Origin: Siphonodentalium dalli
Taxonomy: Eukaryota; Mollusca; Scaphopoda; Gadilida; Siphonodentaliidae
Direction of reading: 5' to 3'
Length of the DNA: 64,000 nucleotides
Assembly (NCBI GenBank): GCA_032622095.1
Contig: CP136064.1
Location: 193,471,948 to 193,535,947, forward strand
The position numbers were made by a program, and so were the translations under genes. The notes below the pieces were generated by a model. It was given only the letters and a program-made list of their open reading frames with translations. It was not told the DNA's origin and searched no databases. Positions within the stretch are counted from its first letter, which is position 1. Each line of letters opens with the position of its first letter. Below, piece by piece: positions 25,847-38,000 of the stretch.

Positions 25847-26024
25847 CAGTAATGCCCTAAGTAATCGACTACTTATTCACAGCAGAATTATGGGTAACTT
25901 TTCAGGATTTAGTCTGATCGAGAGCTTTCCGATGAATGGCAACAAGCCATTTTTCCGACTAAATCCTGAAAAGTTACCCATAATTCTGCTGTGGTTAAGG
26001 AGTCGATTATTTAGGGCATTACTG
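25847..26024. mobile_element. Tc1/mariner-type (TA) palindromic MITE
   Basis: The tips are CAGTAATGCCCTAA and its inverse, flanked by TA on both sides (25845-25846 and 26025-26026). The arms of about 70 bases pair almost throughout, including TATGGGTAACTTTTCAGGAT. There is no coding capacity. TA duplications are the Tc1/mariner signature. Confidence 0.88.
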
Positions 26025-26547
26025 TAGGTCATAGGTCCATAACCAAATCCCAGCTGGCCACATGTCTTTAAATACTTTTGTCCATTCCCTGTTGATTGCT
26101 CACTGTTTAAGTGAACCAGATTGCTTATTTAATTGGGCTGGGATATGTATGTCTGCTTTGTTCTTCGTCGTAAAATATCTACATAGCCCTGTGCTACACT
26201 AAATCGTGTTCGGCGATTGGTCAACTGTCCATTGTGTCACCCGTTTCACACCAAACATACCATAACACGAACACGACGTCACAGATTGATGACCTAATCT
26301 GACACAATCACTAAAAGCGGTCAGCAGAATAATTGGGCGTGCTTTTTAAAGTTCAGCAGAATTGCATCTGAAGTTAGATATTTATATCGATCATGTTATC
26401 GCTGTAAAAGGCTGGGGCATCTTATATTGGGCTGACTTAATGTGCTAAATGAGCTAGTCTCAAATTCTCGGGAGATTTTGTGAAAATAAATTACAATACA
26501 CTCAGCTTTTTTAATGGAATAAATAATCAAAAAGCTATATAAATTTA
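26025..26547. other. No gene recognised
   Basis: Short stretch between two MITEs, with nothing identifiable. Confidence 0.45.
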
Positions 26548-26690
26548 AGAAATGAATGTAGTGGATGTATGTGCTATTGGGGGTACGGCGTTGTGGTCGT
26601 TTTGGATGCATTTCGCGGTTCACACAATGTTCCCCAACGACCATTGAACCGTATCCCACAATAACCGCACACACCACTACATTCATTTCT
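26548..26690. mobile_element. Small foldback MITE, TA flanks
   Basis: AGAAATGAATGTAGTGG at the left is exactly inverted at the right. TA dinucleotides flank both ends (26546-26547 and 26691-26692). Arms are about 45 bases with mismatches around a short loop. Confidence 0.75.
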
Positions 26691-26692
26691 TA

Positions 26693-28111
26693 TATAATGG
26701 GCTATGATGTTATATCATGTAATCAAAAAATTCACTCATGGTAAAGTGAAGATCCCTCGTATAGAGTCATGGTAATATGTTAATATAACAGTGGGGAATC
26801 ACGTTGTTTCGAGTTGATGAGTACCACGCAGTCCAAATAGACGTTCAGTGGTCCCGCTAAGTACTATGATCTGATTTTGGCAGGTCCTGTAGATTTACAC
26901 GGTGAGATAGCGGTGCTCTTAATAAATTGCTGTTAGTTTACACAAATTTTCATTTTCGCGATCGTGTATGTATAAAACAGACAAGAACATATATATTTTA
27001 AATATCCTAATAATTAGTGAAGTTACGGCTTATCTTCATCGGGGTAGGTCACCATTTAAAAAAAAATTGTCTTACACTTCAATTAATTTAGATGATGATT
27101 TTTACTTGTGTTGTACAGACTTTCATCCATTGAGAAAACTTCAAGCATAGTTCGGCCCCCTTGCTACGTTGGTCTAAACACTGCCATCACGTATACCCAA
27201 TGTAAATAAATCTTACAGTTTTCATTTAAAACTTTTGTCGGTTATATTCAACTCGATCATTCAGCATTATTTTGAGAAACCGAACTGTCCATATTCATTT
27301 TGGAAAATGGTCAGATCAAATAAAAATGAATTGTAATAAATAAAAAAATTTAATATCAAATGTAAGATTTCTTTACATTCAGCATACGTGGTAGCAGTAT
27401 TTAGACCAGCGTAGCGAAGGGGTGAGAACTCTGCCTGGCAGTTTACCCTTACATACAAATCCATGCAAAAGAAAAATTGAAGTGGTAGAAGAGAGATTGG
27501 AAGTATAACTTGTGTGCATAATTCACGACATTAACCAATGAGGGGCGTTTTATAATAATTTCTTCATGATATGGTATAAGATGCGCCCTTTGGCATGCAT
27601 GTGTGAACATTGATGCAGTCATTGGCCCAATTCGATCATCGTGACAAATATTTGAAAGGATTATATGAAATGTCATTCTACAATCTACAGCTTATAGACT
27701 ACACTGCAGGACGGAAACCTGAATTCATTTGATGAATTTAAAGCCCATGCATGCATGGCGATTTGAAGTCTGAAATAATGCCGTCTTTTGTTAGATCCTG
27801 ATCGGGTTCCCTCGGATAAAACACAGATCGATAAAAACGACAAATACGTAGTGTACGGAACATTTAGGTCCGAATTGTTCCTATACAGGCATGCAGCAAT
27901 AATGTTCATTCCTTGTTATTATATATAATATATTACCGACTTGGTAAAAACTACGGAGCTTTTTTGGTTTGAGTGGGAGAATCCATTTAGTATATATATA
28001 CATGTATATATAGAAAGGGTTAACAATTTGTCGCAATAGAACATGTTACAGTACATTTGGCAGCCAATTTGGTTCTATATTTAAACAGGTATACCAAAAT
28101 GCTGAACCTGA
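26693..28111. other. Non-coding; small repeat fragment
   Basis: No gene seen. 27985-28022 matches the right end of the repeat at 50130-50308 (CCATTTAGTATA and AGAAAGGGTTAA). Confidence 0.45.
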
Positions 28112-28200
28112 GTTAAAATTATATGAAACACTCCAGTAGGGTGATCAATAGATATGGAGAAAAATCTTGCTCATGGTTGTAAAAAAATTGTCTGAAAATC
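28112..28200. repeat. Fragment of the GTGAAACACTCC family
   Basis: It carries the ATGAAACACTCCAGTAGG and GGAGAAAAATCTTGCTCA words in the order found at 11897. The remainder of the element is absent or too diverged to recognise. Confidence 0.6.
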
Positions 28201-28319
28201 GGTATTTCCTATATTTATCGACCTATCTTATCCCGCCTTCCAACTTAAGCCATACATACAAATGATCCACGTCCGTCACCAATAAGATTCTTATTTATTG
28301 CTGTATCCACTAAATTCAA

Positions 28320-28545
28320 AGTTGCTAAATTTTACTATGGTGGGTAATTAAAAATTCAAATAACATTGGTAGTTAAAATAACTACCTTTGGGGGCTATTT
28401 TAGCTACCCAAAAGGAGATATTTTTTAACTACTTTGGGTAGAAGGATGAATACGAACTACCCAGTAGTTAATTTACTACCTGCGGATGGTTGGAATTTTA
28501 GCTACATATGGGTAGTTAATATGACAACTAACTTTGGGGGGAAAG
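28320..28545. repeat. Cluster of short palindromes built on TAGTTA / AACTAC
   Basis: Several adjacent perfect or near-perfect hairpins occur, for example GGTAGTTA-AAA-TAACTACC. The rest of the stretch repeats AACTACC and GGTAGTT words in both orientations. The architecture resembles the hairpin-rich ends of the element at 57817-58614 but with a different word. No terminal repeats or duplications could be fixed. Confidence 0.6.
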
Positions 28546-28990
28546 CATTCAACCTCGCGGTGAATATTTTAGCCATTTTAATTGGTATTCCGATCTAACC
28601 ATACACAGTGGCCAATTTACAAACTTTTAGTTGATAATCTTGCCTCTGCAGATATTAATGACATGTTGACCAAATAAAGCGTGATAGTGGAGAAAACAAT
28701 TTGAATTTTATATTTAAAAAATCCATTAAAAATATAATCTATATATAATGTATTTTAATTACAGGTGGTGTTGATATTGAGATTGAGAATCTTCTCTAAG
28801 AAAGACTCAATGGCGTGATCAGTGACGCATGCATCGACATTCTCGCTATAAGTTGGATGAAGATGAAATCTAACCTGTACGAAATCTGCGTCCATGCAAT
28901 ACTGCGAACGATCGTATCTTCAGAGTCACCGACACGCTGATGCTGGAACCAAGTCGTGGGATACAAGACACACGAGAGAGACATAACTTT

Positions 28991-29070
28991 ATGAAAACAA
29001 TATGTTATATGAGCTTAAACATGATCATTGCTATCCTGATTGTCTGCATCATACTACCACATGGCATGAG
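28991..29070 (+). CDS. Wnt10 exon 1 (signal peptide)
   Basis: It encodes the first 26 codons plus two bases of R27, ending at a GAG|GTGAGT donor. The peptide is strongly hydrophobic ([12 protein letters not shown]) and ends PHGM, typical of a secretory signal. Phase 2 matches the single leading base of exon 2, and the joined residues read straight into the Wnt10-type leader. An in-frame ATG at 28940 would add 17 charged residues. The frame is closed by TAA at 28871-28873. Neither ATG has a strong initiation context. I prefer 28991 because it gives a compact signal peptide. Confidence 0.85.
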
Positions 29071-32000
29071 GTGAGTTGGCACTGTGAAAATAGTGAACCA
29101 AAATCTACTTTCTGAATGAAGGTTTGTACATGCCCACATGCCAGTTGTCAATACCCACACGCCCAAAGCGGTTATTGACGTGTAATTCCAATCGGAAATA
29201 TTCAGATTATAAGTTCAACATACGTGTAGGTCGTTTGTTGAACTTATTATATGAACAATTTCCACCAATGAATATGAATCTTTCAGCACTTGTATTGTCT
29301 TTTTATCTGATTGTATCCTGAACACACCTCCAAATTAACAATAGATCAGTCCAACGTATATCATTATTACTGAATAGGGGCAACCAGTTAGTAAAAGTTA
29401 GGAAAGTTAAATACCCCGGTCCTCCGTCCGTCGGATATCTCAGCCACTGGTTGTCGCATATCAAGGGAAAGCTGACATAGATAATCACATATCCCTGATA
29501 CAAAATTGTTCATAACACTATACAAGTACAAACACACACACATAGGTACGTTTATGGTGCGTTGCACAATCATGAGCCAGCAAGAAAATGTCTGGGTTGC
29601 CATTGTGCATGTGCATTGGTTGACCAATGAAAAACATAATTCGAGAACATATCCCATGGAGACAGTGCACAGATATGACTTCTATATTGTGTTCATAGCC
29701 GTACTGTCCGGAAGCTCCAACATTTCATAGCTATACATGTACAAGGATTTTGGTACCGACACTAATCTCAGCAGAGTTGCTACCGTTGTCGGTGTGCACA
29801 TATTTAGTAAGATATTATAACGCTCGCTGGTGTCCGTGTTCACCTTGATTGGTGGTCACCGGTATCAGGGGACTATACGCCAATCGCATAACTGTTCACG
29901 AGCTCAGGGTATGACCCATCAATATTAGGATAGGATAGGATAATTTTATTGACAATATACACTTTAAGAGTACGAATACAAACATATATAATACAAGATC
30001 AAGATCATATATTATATACCCATGATTGTAATTATAGAATATAAATATATTGGTTTCACGAATGACCAACCCAGAGAATTACTCGCCTTGCACTTCTTGG
30101 CATCCGAATAACAATTGAAATTGAAATTCACAACTACACCTTTTACCGGACTCGGCCTCAGGGTCGCAGTTCGACTTTTAATCCGTCCAAAAATTCCCAT
30201 TCTATAAATAAAACGCCCATGCGCCCACTGTATACCAAGAAACAGCGAAACATTATAGACGCGGAGCGCGGAATAATTTTATTTGCAATATACACTTTAA
30301 GAGTACGAATACAAACATATATAATAGAATGGATATAATATATATGGTCAGAGGTGATATAGTCATAAATGACTCTTCCTACCACCCCTATGTTATCAAC
30401 GTTATCGTCTGTTCCAACAATTAACATCGTAATTTCTAGTTGGGTTGCTGAAGTATATGGCTATTTGTGATCGTCAGACACGTTCGTGCTATACCCACAG
30501 CACATGAACCAAACCAATTCTCGAACTCTATAAACTGCCAACCCATGCACGGTTAAAATATAACATGCACATGTATCTATTCCCAAATATTTTATATCAC
30601 GTGAATTTCTCGCATTCTGATTGGCTGCACACTGCTATATCATTTTATGATAGTACCATAGTAGGATTCCTACTCGCCTACTATTTTTTTCAATTTATAG
30701 TAACATACTTATTTCGCGCAATCGGATTGCCGCCTGAAGACACGGCCAATCTGAAACTATACCTTGTACGATACTTGTTGTATACAATATCGGTATAACT
30801 TTGAACTTATTGGTGAATTTTAATGTTCTTACAAATGTCCGATCACAGCTATCCAATGTATTTAATAGTTTGGCCGTTGAGTTGGGAAGTGGACAGTCCT
30901 AATATTTTAATGACAGCGAACGTTATTTACAACATTCCGTTTTCATCGATGATAAACAAGTTAAATTCTGAAATTTCGCCAAAATTTCTTTGCTAAAGCC
31001 ATATTTATTTTAATAAATGCACGAATCGTGAAGAGATGCTGTTAGTTGTAATTAACAAAATAACTCTCAGTTAGGCGGCATCTGCTTCTTTCTTCCTAAT
31101 TCTTATCTCTATAATTTCATTCAGACTTTCTTCGTCGTTTTCTATCACGCACGATCCCTCTCCCTGGCGACATTTCTACACCATTTACAGAGGCATAAGG
31201 GTGGATACACACATGCATGTAATCTCTGTACTTATCGTGTATTCGGCGCTTTACATGGATCATACAGACAATGTAATATGTGTCCACTGACAACCCCATC
31301 ATTGCCGACGTGTTGACCGCACTGAGTTCTAGTTCCAATTAAGTCGGAATGTAGGGAAGCGGCTATCTTAGACCGAGTCGTGAGGCCACTTAAAATAATT
31401 GTTCGTGGGATAACCCATATGGTGGACGTTCTATTTAAATAATTACCAGTCCTCTCTTGATATTTATAGCAGTGGTGGATCAGGATTTCCCCGACGCAGG
31501 GGCTATATATGATACCCGACTTGGGGCTATATATGATACCCGACTTCGGGCTATATATGATACCCGACTTGGGGCTATATATGATACCCGACGTAGGGCT
31601 ATATATGATACCCGACTTGGGGCTATATATGATCCCGAAAACTACCAAGCGGGGTGGCTAACTCTGCGCTATTTTAGTAAAACATATTATATTGTACCTT
31701 CTTGCCCAGATTATTCCGACCGATACATTCAACTAAGTCCCGGCCCGTTCCAAACGACGGATTTTTGTCGACTCGAATCTAATTGTATTAAATGAGTCGG
31801 TAATGCGACTGCGGTCAATTTTGTTTCAGACGGACGCATCTTCGTCGCGTCGAATCTAATACATCGGTCGATTTATTTAAAGGTGCACTCCCGGTTACCG
31901 TCACAGAATGGTCACATGTAGATAAAGAGGCCTATATACCGGTATATTATACATATATACCAAGATACAGTACACAGTATGTATATGTATGTGCGCGATG

Positions 32001-35000
32001 GCAGCGCGAATATATTGCATGTGTATATGAGGATGTATATAGTACATATATAGGCATATAATATACTCTATATAATAGGTGCTACAAATAAATGTTATAT
32101 CGTGCAACCAATTGCCATGTATGTGTATACCATGCATGTAAATACTGGTATATATGAATTTTATAAATCATGTACTACCATGCACCCTCTACCCCTTATT
32201 ATAAGGAATACCGGTATATATGAATTATTACAAATCATAGGCTACCACCCTCTACCCCTTATAATAATGGACACCGGTATATATGAATTATTATAAATCA
32301 TAGGCTACCACCCTCTACCCCTTATAATGAGTAATGCCGGTATATATGAATTATTATAAATCAGTGGTACCACCCCTATCCCTTATAATAAGTAACACCG
32401 GTATATATGAATTATTGTAAATCAGTGGCTATACCACCCCTACCCTTATAATAAGTAATACCGGCATATATGAATTATTATAAATCAGAGGCTACCACAC
32501 CTACACCTTATAATAAGTAATACCGGTATATATGAATTATTATAAATAGGAGACTAGCACCCCAATCCCTTACAATAAGGAATACCGGTCTATATGAATT
32601 ATTATAAATCAGTTGCTACCACCCCTACCCCTTATACCGGTATATATGAATTATTATAAATAAGTGATACCATACCCATTATAAGGTGTGAGTCAGTGAC
32701 AATCCCTAGATATAGCATATATATAATCTCTCTCTTTTTAATAAACAGAGCGTGCGACAAATGACGTCATGTGGGTATTTCCGCAGATAAGGCGAACTCC
32801 CTCATTATTATATCATTATCATTATCATATCATTATCACATCATTTGCATTCGACACTTCGGCAGCTTTCGGCTTTTTGGTAACATGTATTAGATTCGAG
32901 TTGTCAAAAATCCGTCGTTTGAAACCAAGACGGATTTCAGACGCATCACCGACGAAGATTCGTCTGAATTGGACGGAGATTCGTCTGTGGTGCGTCTGAC
33001 ACGGATCTAATTGTTTCAAACGTCGCATTTTTGACGCATTTAATACAATTGTGGGTCTAGTATTAGATTCGAGTCGACAGAAATCCGTCGTTTGGAACGG
33101 GCCTATAATTAGCGATTCGAAGCTTTCGAGACCCAACGCTAAACAAGCATCATGGTCGAACACGTTCTATATCAAGCCTGTATATGCCAGACGTGTCGCT
33201 TCTGGTGTTCGTGCATTAATAAAATACCAGATGAAATTACATGCATGGGTGTATCCACCCTAAACAAACTATGCCCTTTATTTTTGGTCAAGTCACCATT
33301 TCCCCTTTGTGCGTTTTTGTGAGTTTTGCAGTACTGACCCCAGGTTATACTAAGCTGATGGACCAGGTTATCTTCCTTCCAGTCCTTCCAGTGATGTATA
33401 ATTAATTGTAGCCATCATTTATATCTACATATTTATAAATAATATAGTGTATATAACCACCGAGGAGCCGCCTGTCTGGGGTGAATCTACATTACTAGTA
33501 CTCGAGGTGTGCAATCAGACTCTGCGATACTATTAGGAAAGGTTGGAGATCCTGCCGCGTTTTATATTATTATTTGTGATCAGACTGTATAATACTATTT
33601 TGACATTTATTCTGCTGATAAAGTATCTATCTATATTTCCCTTCGTGAAAACTCCACTTGTGATAGTGGATGTTGTCACTTTTGGGATGCCACCAGGCTG
33701 GGTATATTCATAATGTACGTGGTATATATATAGATCAAGAAACATTGCAACTCCGAACTACAACACTTTCTATGGAGCATATCATTGTTTTTCAAGAACA
33801 TAATTATTTCCGTTACCACTCGATAGCCGTTAGACCCCTGAGCAAATTATCTAATTTATGGCGCAAAAATTTGTAGTTAATTAACAGCCCTTATGATCAG
33901 CAAACGCCGAACGCTACATGACAAAGGTTCATTGATTGTTCACAAGTGCAACAACTGTGGTTTTATGCATGGGCCTGACCACTTACTAAGCTGACTTGGT
34001 TGGGAATATTATATGGCCAATAAGTTGGTAAATATAGATGTAAAGTTCCATATAACGTCTGCAGTTAATGTCTGATGAATATAGGCGACTTGATTGTTTC
34101 AGTACACTTATTCGTGTTCGCCACATATAGGTCAATTAACTGCAACGGACAAAGGGCGTGATAATATGAACACCTAGGACCACTATGAGATCACTTCTTA
34201 GCAGTTTTATGTGCCATTTCGTTTCGATTAGGTTCCGCAGCGATACCGATTTGTTATTGTTTTTTAGAAGTTTAAAAGAGCGACAAAGTGATATTAATGG
34301 CGAAAAGATGAGTTCCCGACCATTCAACCAATCGTTGGAAACCCCGTAATGAAATTGCCATGTGGATAGACGGTGTATGATTACCTTTATACGTTATTTC
34401 TGACATTTAACTGTATTTCCATGTTAATCCAATGGGGAACTATCGAGTCATTTTGCTTCCGAACCATTCAGTATAATAAATTGAAACTGTCGGAAAATCT
34501 TCCTGAGGTAGCCCTAATTGTACATACACACAAACAGCATTCTCTCTTGTTCGCTTCCTTGTATAAAATGGCCTGTAAATTCACTCCAAAATGTTCCATT
34601 TCTTAGCCGACTTTCGGTTTCTGATCACTTCTTAGTGGTTCCATTTCTCAGCTGATTCACAAACTATCTATTGCTATTCTACAGCCCAATTCGTGTCACA
34701 TTAAGGCGCTAGTTACTTTGTATGATTTCCTACGACCACTAGCATCTTCAGCAATATCCCACGTAACATTTGATACATCTATGAGCCGATATTCCCGGTC
34801 TAGTTGTCAATTAGATTGCGATTACATATGTGATGGTTATGCATATTAACCGGTAATGAGGGAACTTGCAATTTTTTTTATATACTTTTCTTATAATGGA
34901 CGTATAATGTAGTGAAATCGTATCTTGCATCGTGTCGTTTATTTATAGATTCATGCATAGTTATATAAAAGCCGGATCCATGACAAATTTTATGATGATC

Positions 35001-38000
35001 AAACTAAAGGTAGGCCTACGACCTGTAGCCCGTGCTAAAGGATTTAGTCATACAAAGAGTACAATCCAAGATGGCTGCTGGTGGCCATGTTATTTGGCCG
35101 AATGACCCCAAAATTAATCGTTCCCATCTACATGTTAATATTAACATCCATGAAAAATTTCAAAATGATCAGACGAACAGTACGACATGTAGCCCGTGCT
35201 AATGCATTGAATTTCGAAATCAAAGATGGCCGCTGGCGGCCATGTTTTTGTCCGAATGACCATAAAATGACTCCTTCCCATCTACGTTCCAATTTCAACA
35301 GCCATAAAAAATTTCATGATGATCAGACTAAAGGTACGACCTGTAGCCCTTGCTAAAGGATTTAGTCATACAAAGAGTAAAATCCAAGATGGCTGCTGGC
35401 GGCCACGTTTTTGGGCCGAATGACCCCAAAATTATTCGTTCCCATCTACTTCTCAATATTAACATCCATGACAAATTTCATGATGATCAGACGAACAGTA
35501 CGACCTGTAGCCGGTGCTAATGGATTGAATTTTGAAATCAAATATGGCCGCTGGCGGCCATGTTTTTTGTTTGAATGACCCCAAAATGACTCGTTCCCAT
35601 CTACATGTCATTATTAACATCCATGGCAAATTTTATGATGATCAGACTAAAGGTACGACCTGTAGCCCGTGCTAAAGGATCTAGTCATACAAAGAGTAAA
35701 ATTCAAGATGGCTGCTGGCAGCCATGTTTTTTTGGCCGAATGACCTCAAAATGACTCTTTCCCATCTACATGTCATTGTTAACAACCATGACAAATTTTA
35801 TGATGATCAGACTAAAGGTACGACCTGTAACCCGTGCTAAAGGATTTAGTCATGTAATCACTAAGACGCGGATCGTACCTGATTTCCAGAACTAAGATGT
35901 GGAACCATGGATACTAAGAAGTGAAACCCACCTGTTAGCCCGAAAATTGGCTATATATCATACTAGAATGTGACCCGACTTCGTCCGGGCTTTGACCTTG
36001 AATTGTCCATTTTGAAGTTCAAGGTCGAGTGGGGTCATGATTTGACCAGTCCAAAACACTGCCCGGACAAAAGTACCTGACAAACGTGCCCGTCGAAATC
36101 CATCCGGTTTTACACGATTTGACATTGAATTGATCATTTTGAAGGTCAAGGTCAGGTCGGGGTCACGATTTGACCCGTCCAAAACACCCAGTGGACAAAA
36201 GTAACCCTATGTATAAAATTTCGTCGAAATCCCATCAAAATTGGCGATTTGACCTTGAATTGACCCGATTTCAATATCAAGGTCACGTCGCACGGGCAAA
36301 TGAATATGCTTATGAGACTCCCCGGTCGAAAATCCCCCCACATACCAAGTTTCATCGAAATCCCGTGATATTCGGGCGTTTGACCTTGAAATCACCCGAA
36401 TTCAAGGTCAAGGTCACGTCGCACGGGCAAATTAATAGGCCCATGTCACTCCCCGGCCGAAAATATCCCCACATACCAGGTTTCATCTAAATCGGCTCGG
36501 CCGTTTTCGAGTCCATCGATTACAGACAGACAGACAGACAGACAGACACACAGATCTTCCAAAAATATATAATAGACTAGCTGATGAGCCCGACGTTGTC
36601 CGGGCTATTCAAAAACCAAATTTCAAGTCGATAGCTCCACCCGTTTCCGAGATCTGGACTGCGCATTCGCGAAACTGGCGTCGCACGGGCTCGGCGACCC
36701 GATAAAATTCGTATCCGGGGCAAGATACATTCAAATAGCAAATTTCAAGTCGATAGCTCCACCCGTTTCCGAGATCTCGCCTGCGCATGCGCGAAGCGGG
36801 CGCCGCACTGGCTCACCAATACGACAACGACGACCGCCTGGTCAAACTACACACACGTACCAAGTTTCGTCCCGATCGGTCGAGAATCGTAGATTTGTAT
36901 CAATGACAGACAGACATACAGACAGACAGACAGACAGACAAACAGAGGTGTTCAAAAATATATATGAGACTAGCCGATGAGCCCGACGTTGTCCGGGCTA
37001 TTCAAAAACCAAATATCAAGTCGATAGCTTCACCCGTTTCCGAGATCAGGTCTGCGCATGCACGAAGCTGGCGTCGCACGGGCTCGGCGACCCGATAATA
37101 TTCGTATCCGGGGCAAGATACATTCACATAGCAAATTTCAAGTCGATAGCTCCACCCGTTTCCGAGATCTCGTCTACGCATGCGCGAAGCGGGCGCCACA
37201 CGGGCTCGCCAATATGACAACGACGACCGCCTGGTCAAACTACACACACGTATACCAAGTTTCGTCCCGATCGGTCGAGAATCGTAGATTTGTATAAATG
37301 ACATACATACATACAGACATGCAGAGGTCTTCAAAATATATAGGAGATATCCTTGTAACATCTGACAACATAACACCCATAAATCATTACTTGACGTTCT
37401 TGTGTAGTATTATTTCACCTGGTGTGGTCGCGAAACTATTTTATCTTAGAAAAACTAACGATTTTGTCAGTCAACTGCGCAAAATGGTGTGAATTTTTGG
37501 TGATCAATGTTTCTTTTAGTGTAAACAAATATATTTGTCATACCAATTTCAGTACATTACCGTTTAGTGTTAACCATAGCTAATAACTGCAAACGGCAGC
37601 CGGTCAAATTGTGATATATTGTGATAAAACTTTCCGTTTTTTGGACAACACCCTCCATTTTTCTCAAAAATCGACTATGACTGTCAACAAAAATCAGCTA
37701 AGAAATGTCACATAAAACTGCTAAGAAGTGATCTCATAGGAGCAGTTGAGCACCAGTGAGGACACAGTTGTCCAAACTAACCCTTACCTTTATTTGTTAT
37801 TTCCGTAACACCATCTTATATTCAGCAGCAGGCTTTTTCCCAGGGGACAGGGGCTTCCGTTAGTTTAGTAACTTGTGCCCCCAAATCCCGTTTTCACCCA
37901 CTGTTGTGTGTTACAATCTACATGTTCTCGTTTACCTTTTCTGTCTAATGTCACAATATATATGACCATCAATCACATTAATTTGAGCCTAAAAATATGT

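Noticed and set aside
31232-31795. Open frames on both strands through GAIYDTRL-type repeats (138 and 112 codons)
   Set aside because: Both come from the 24-bp tandem repeat; no other coding evidence.
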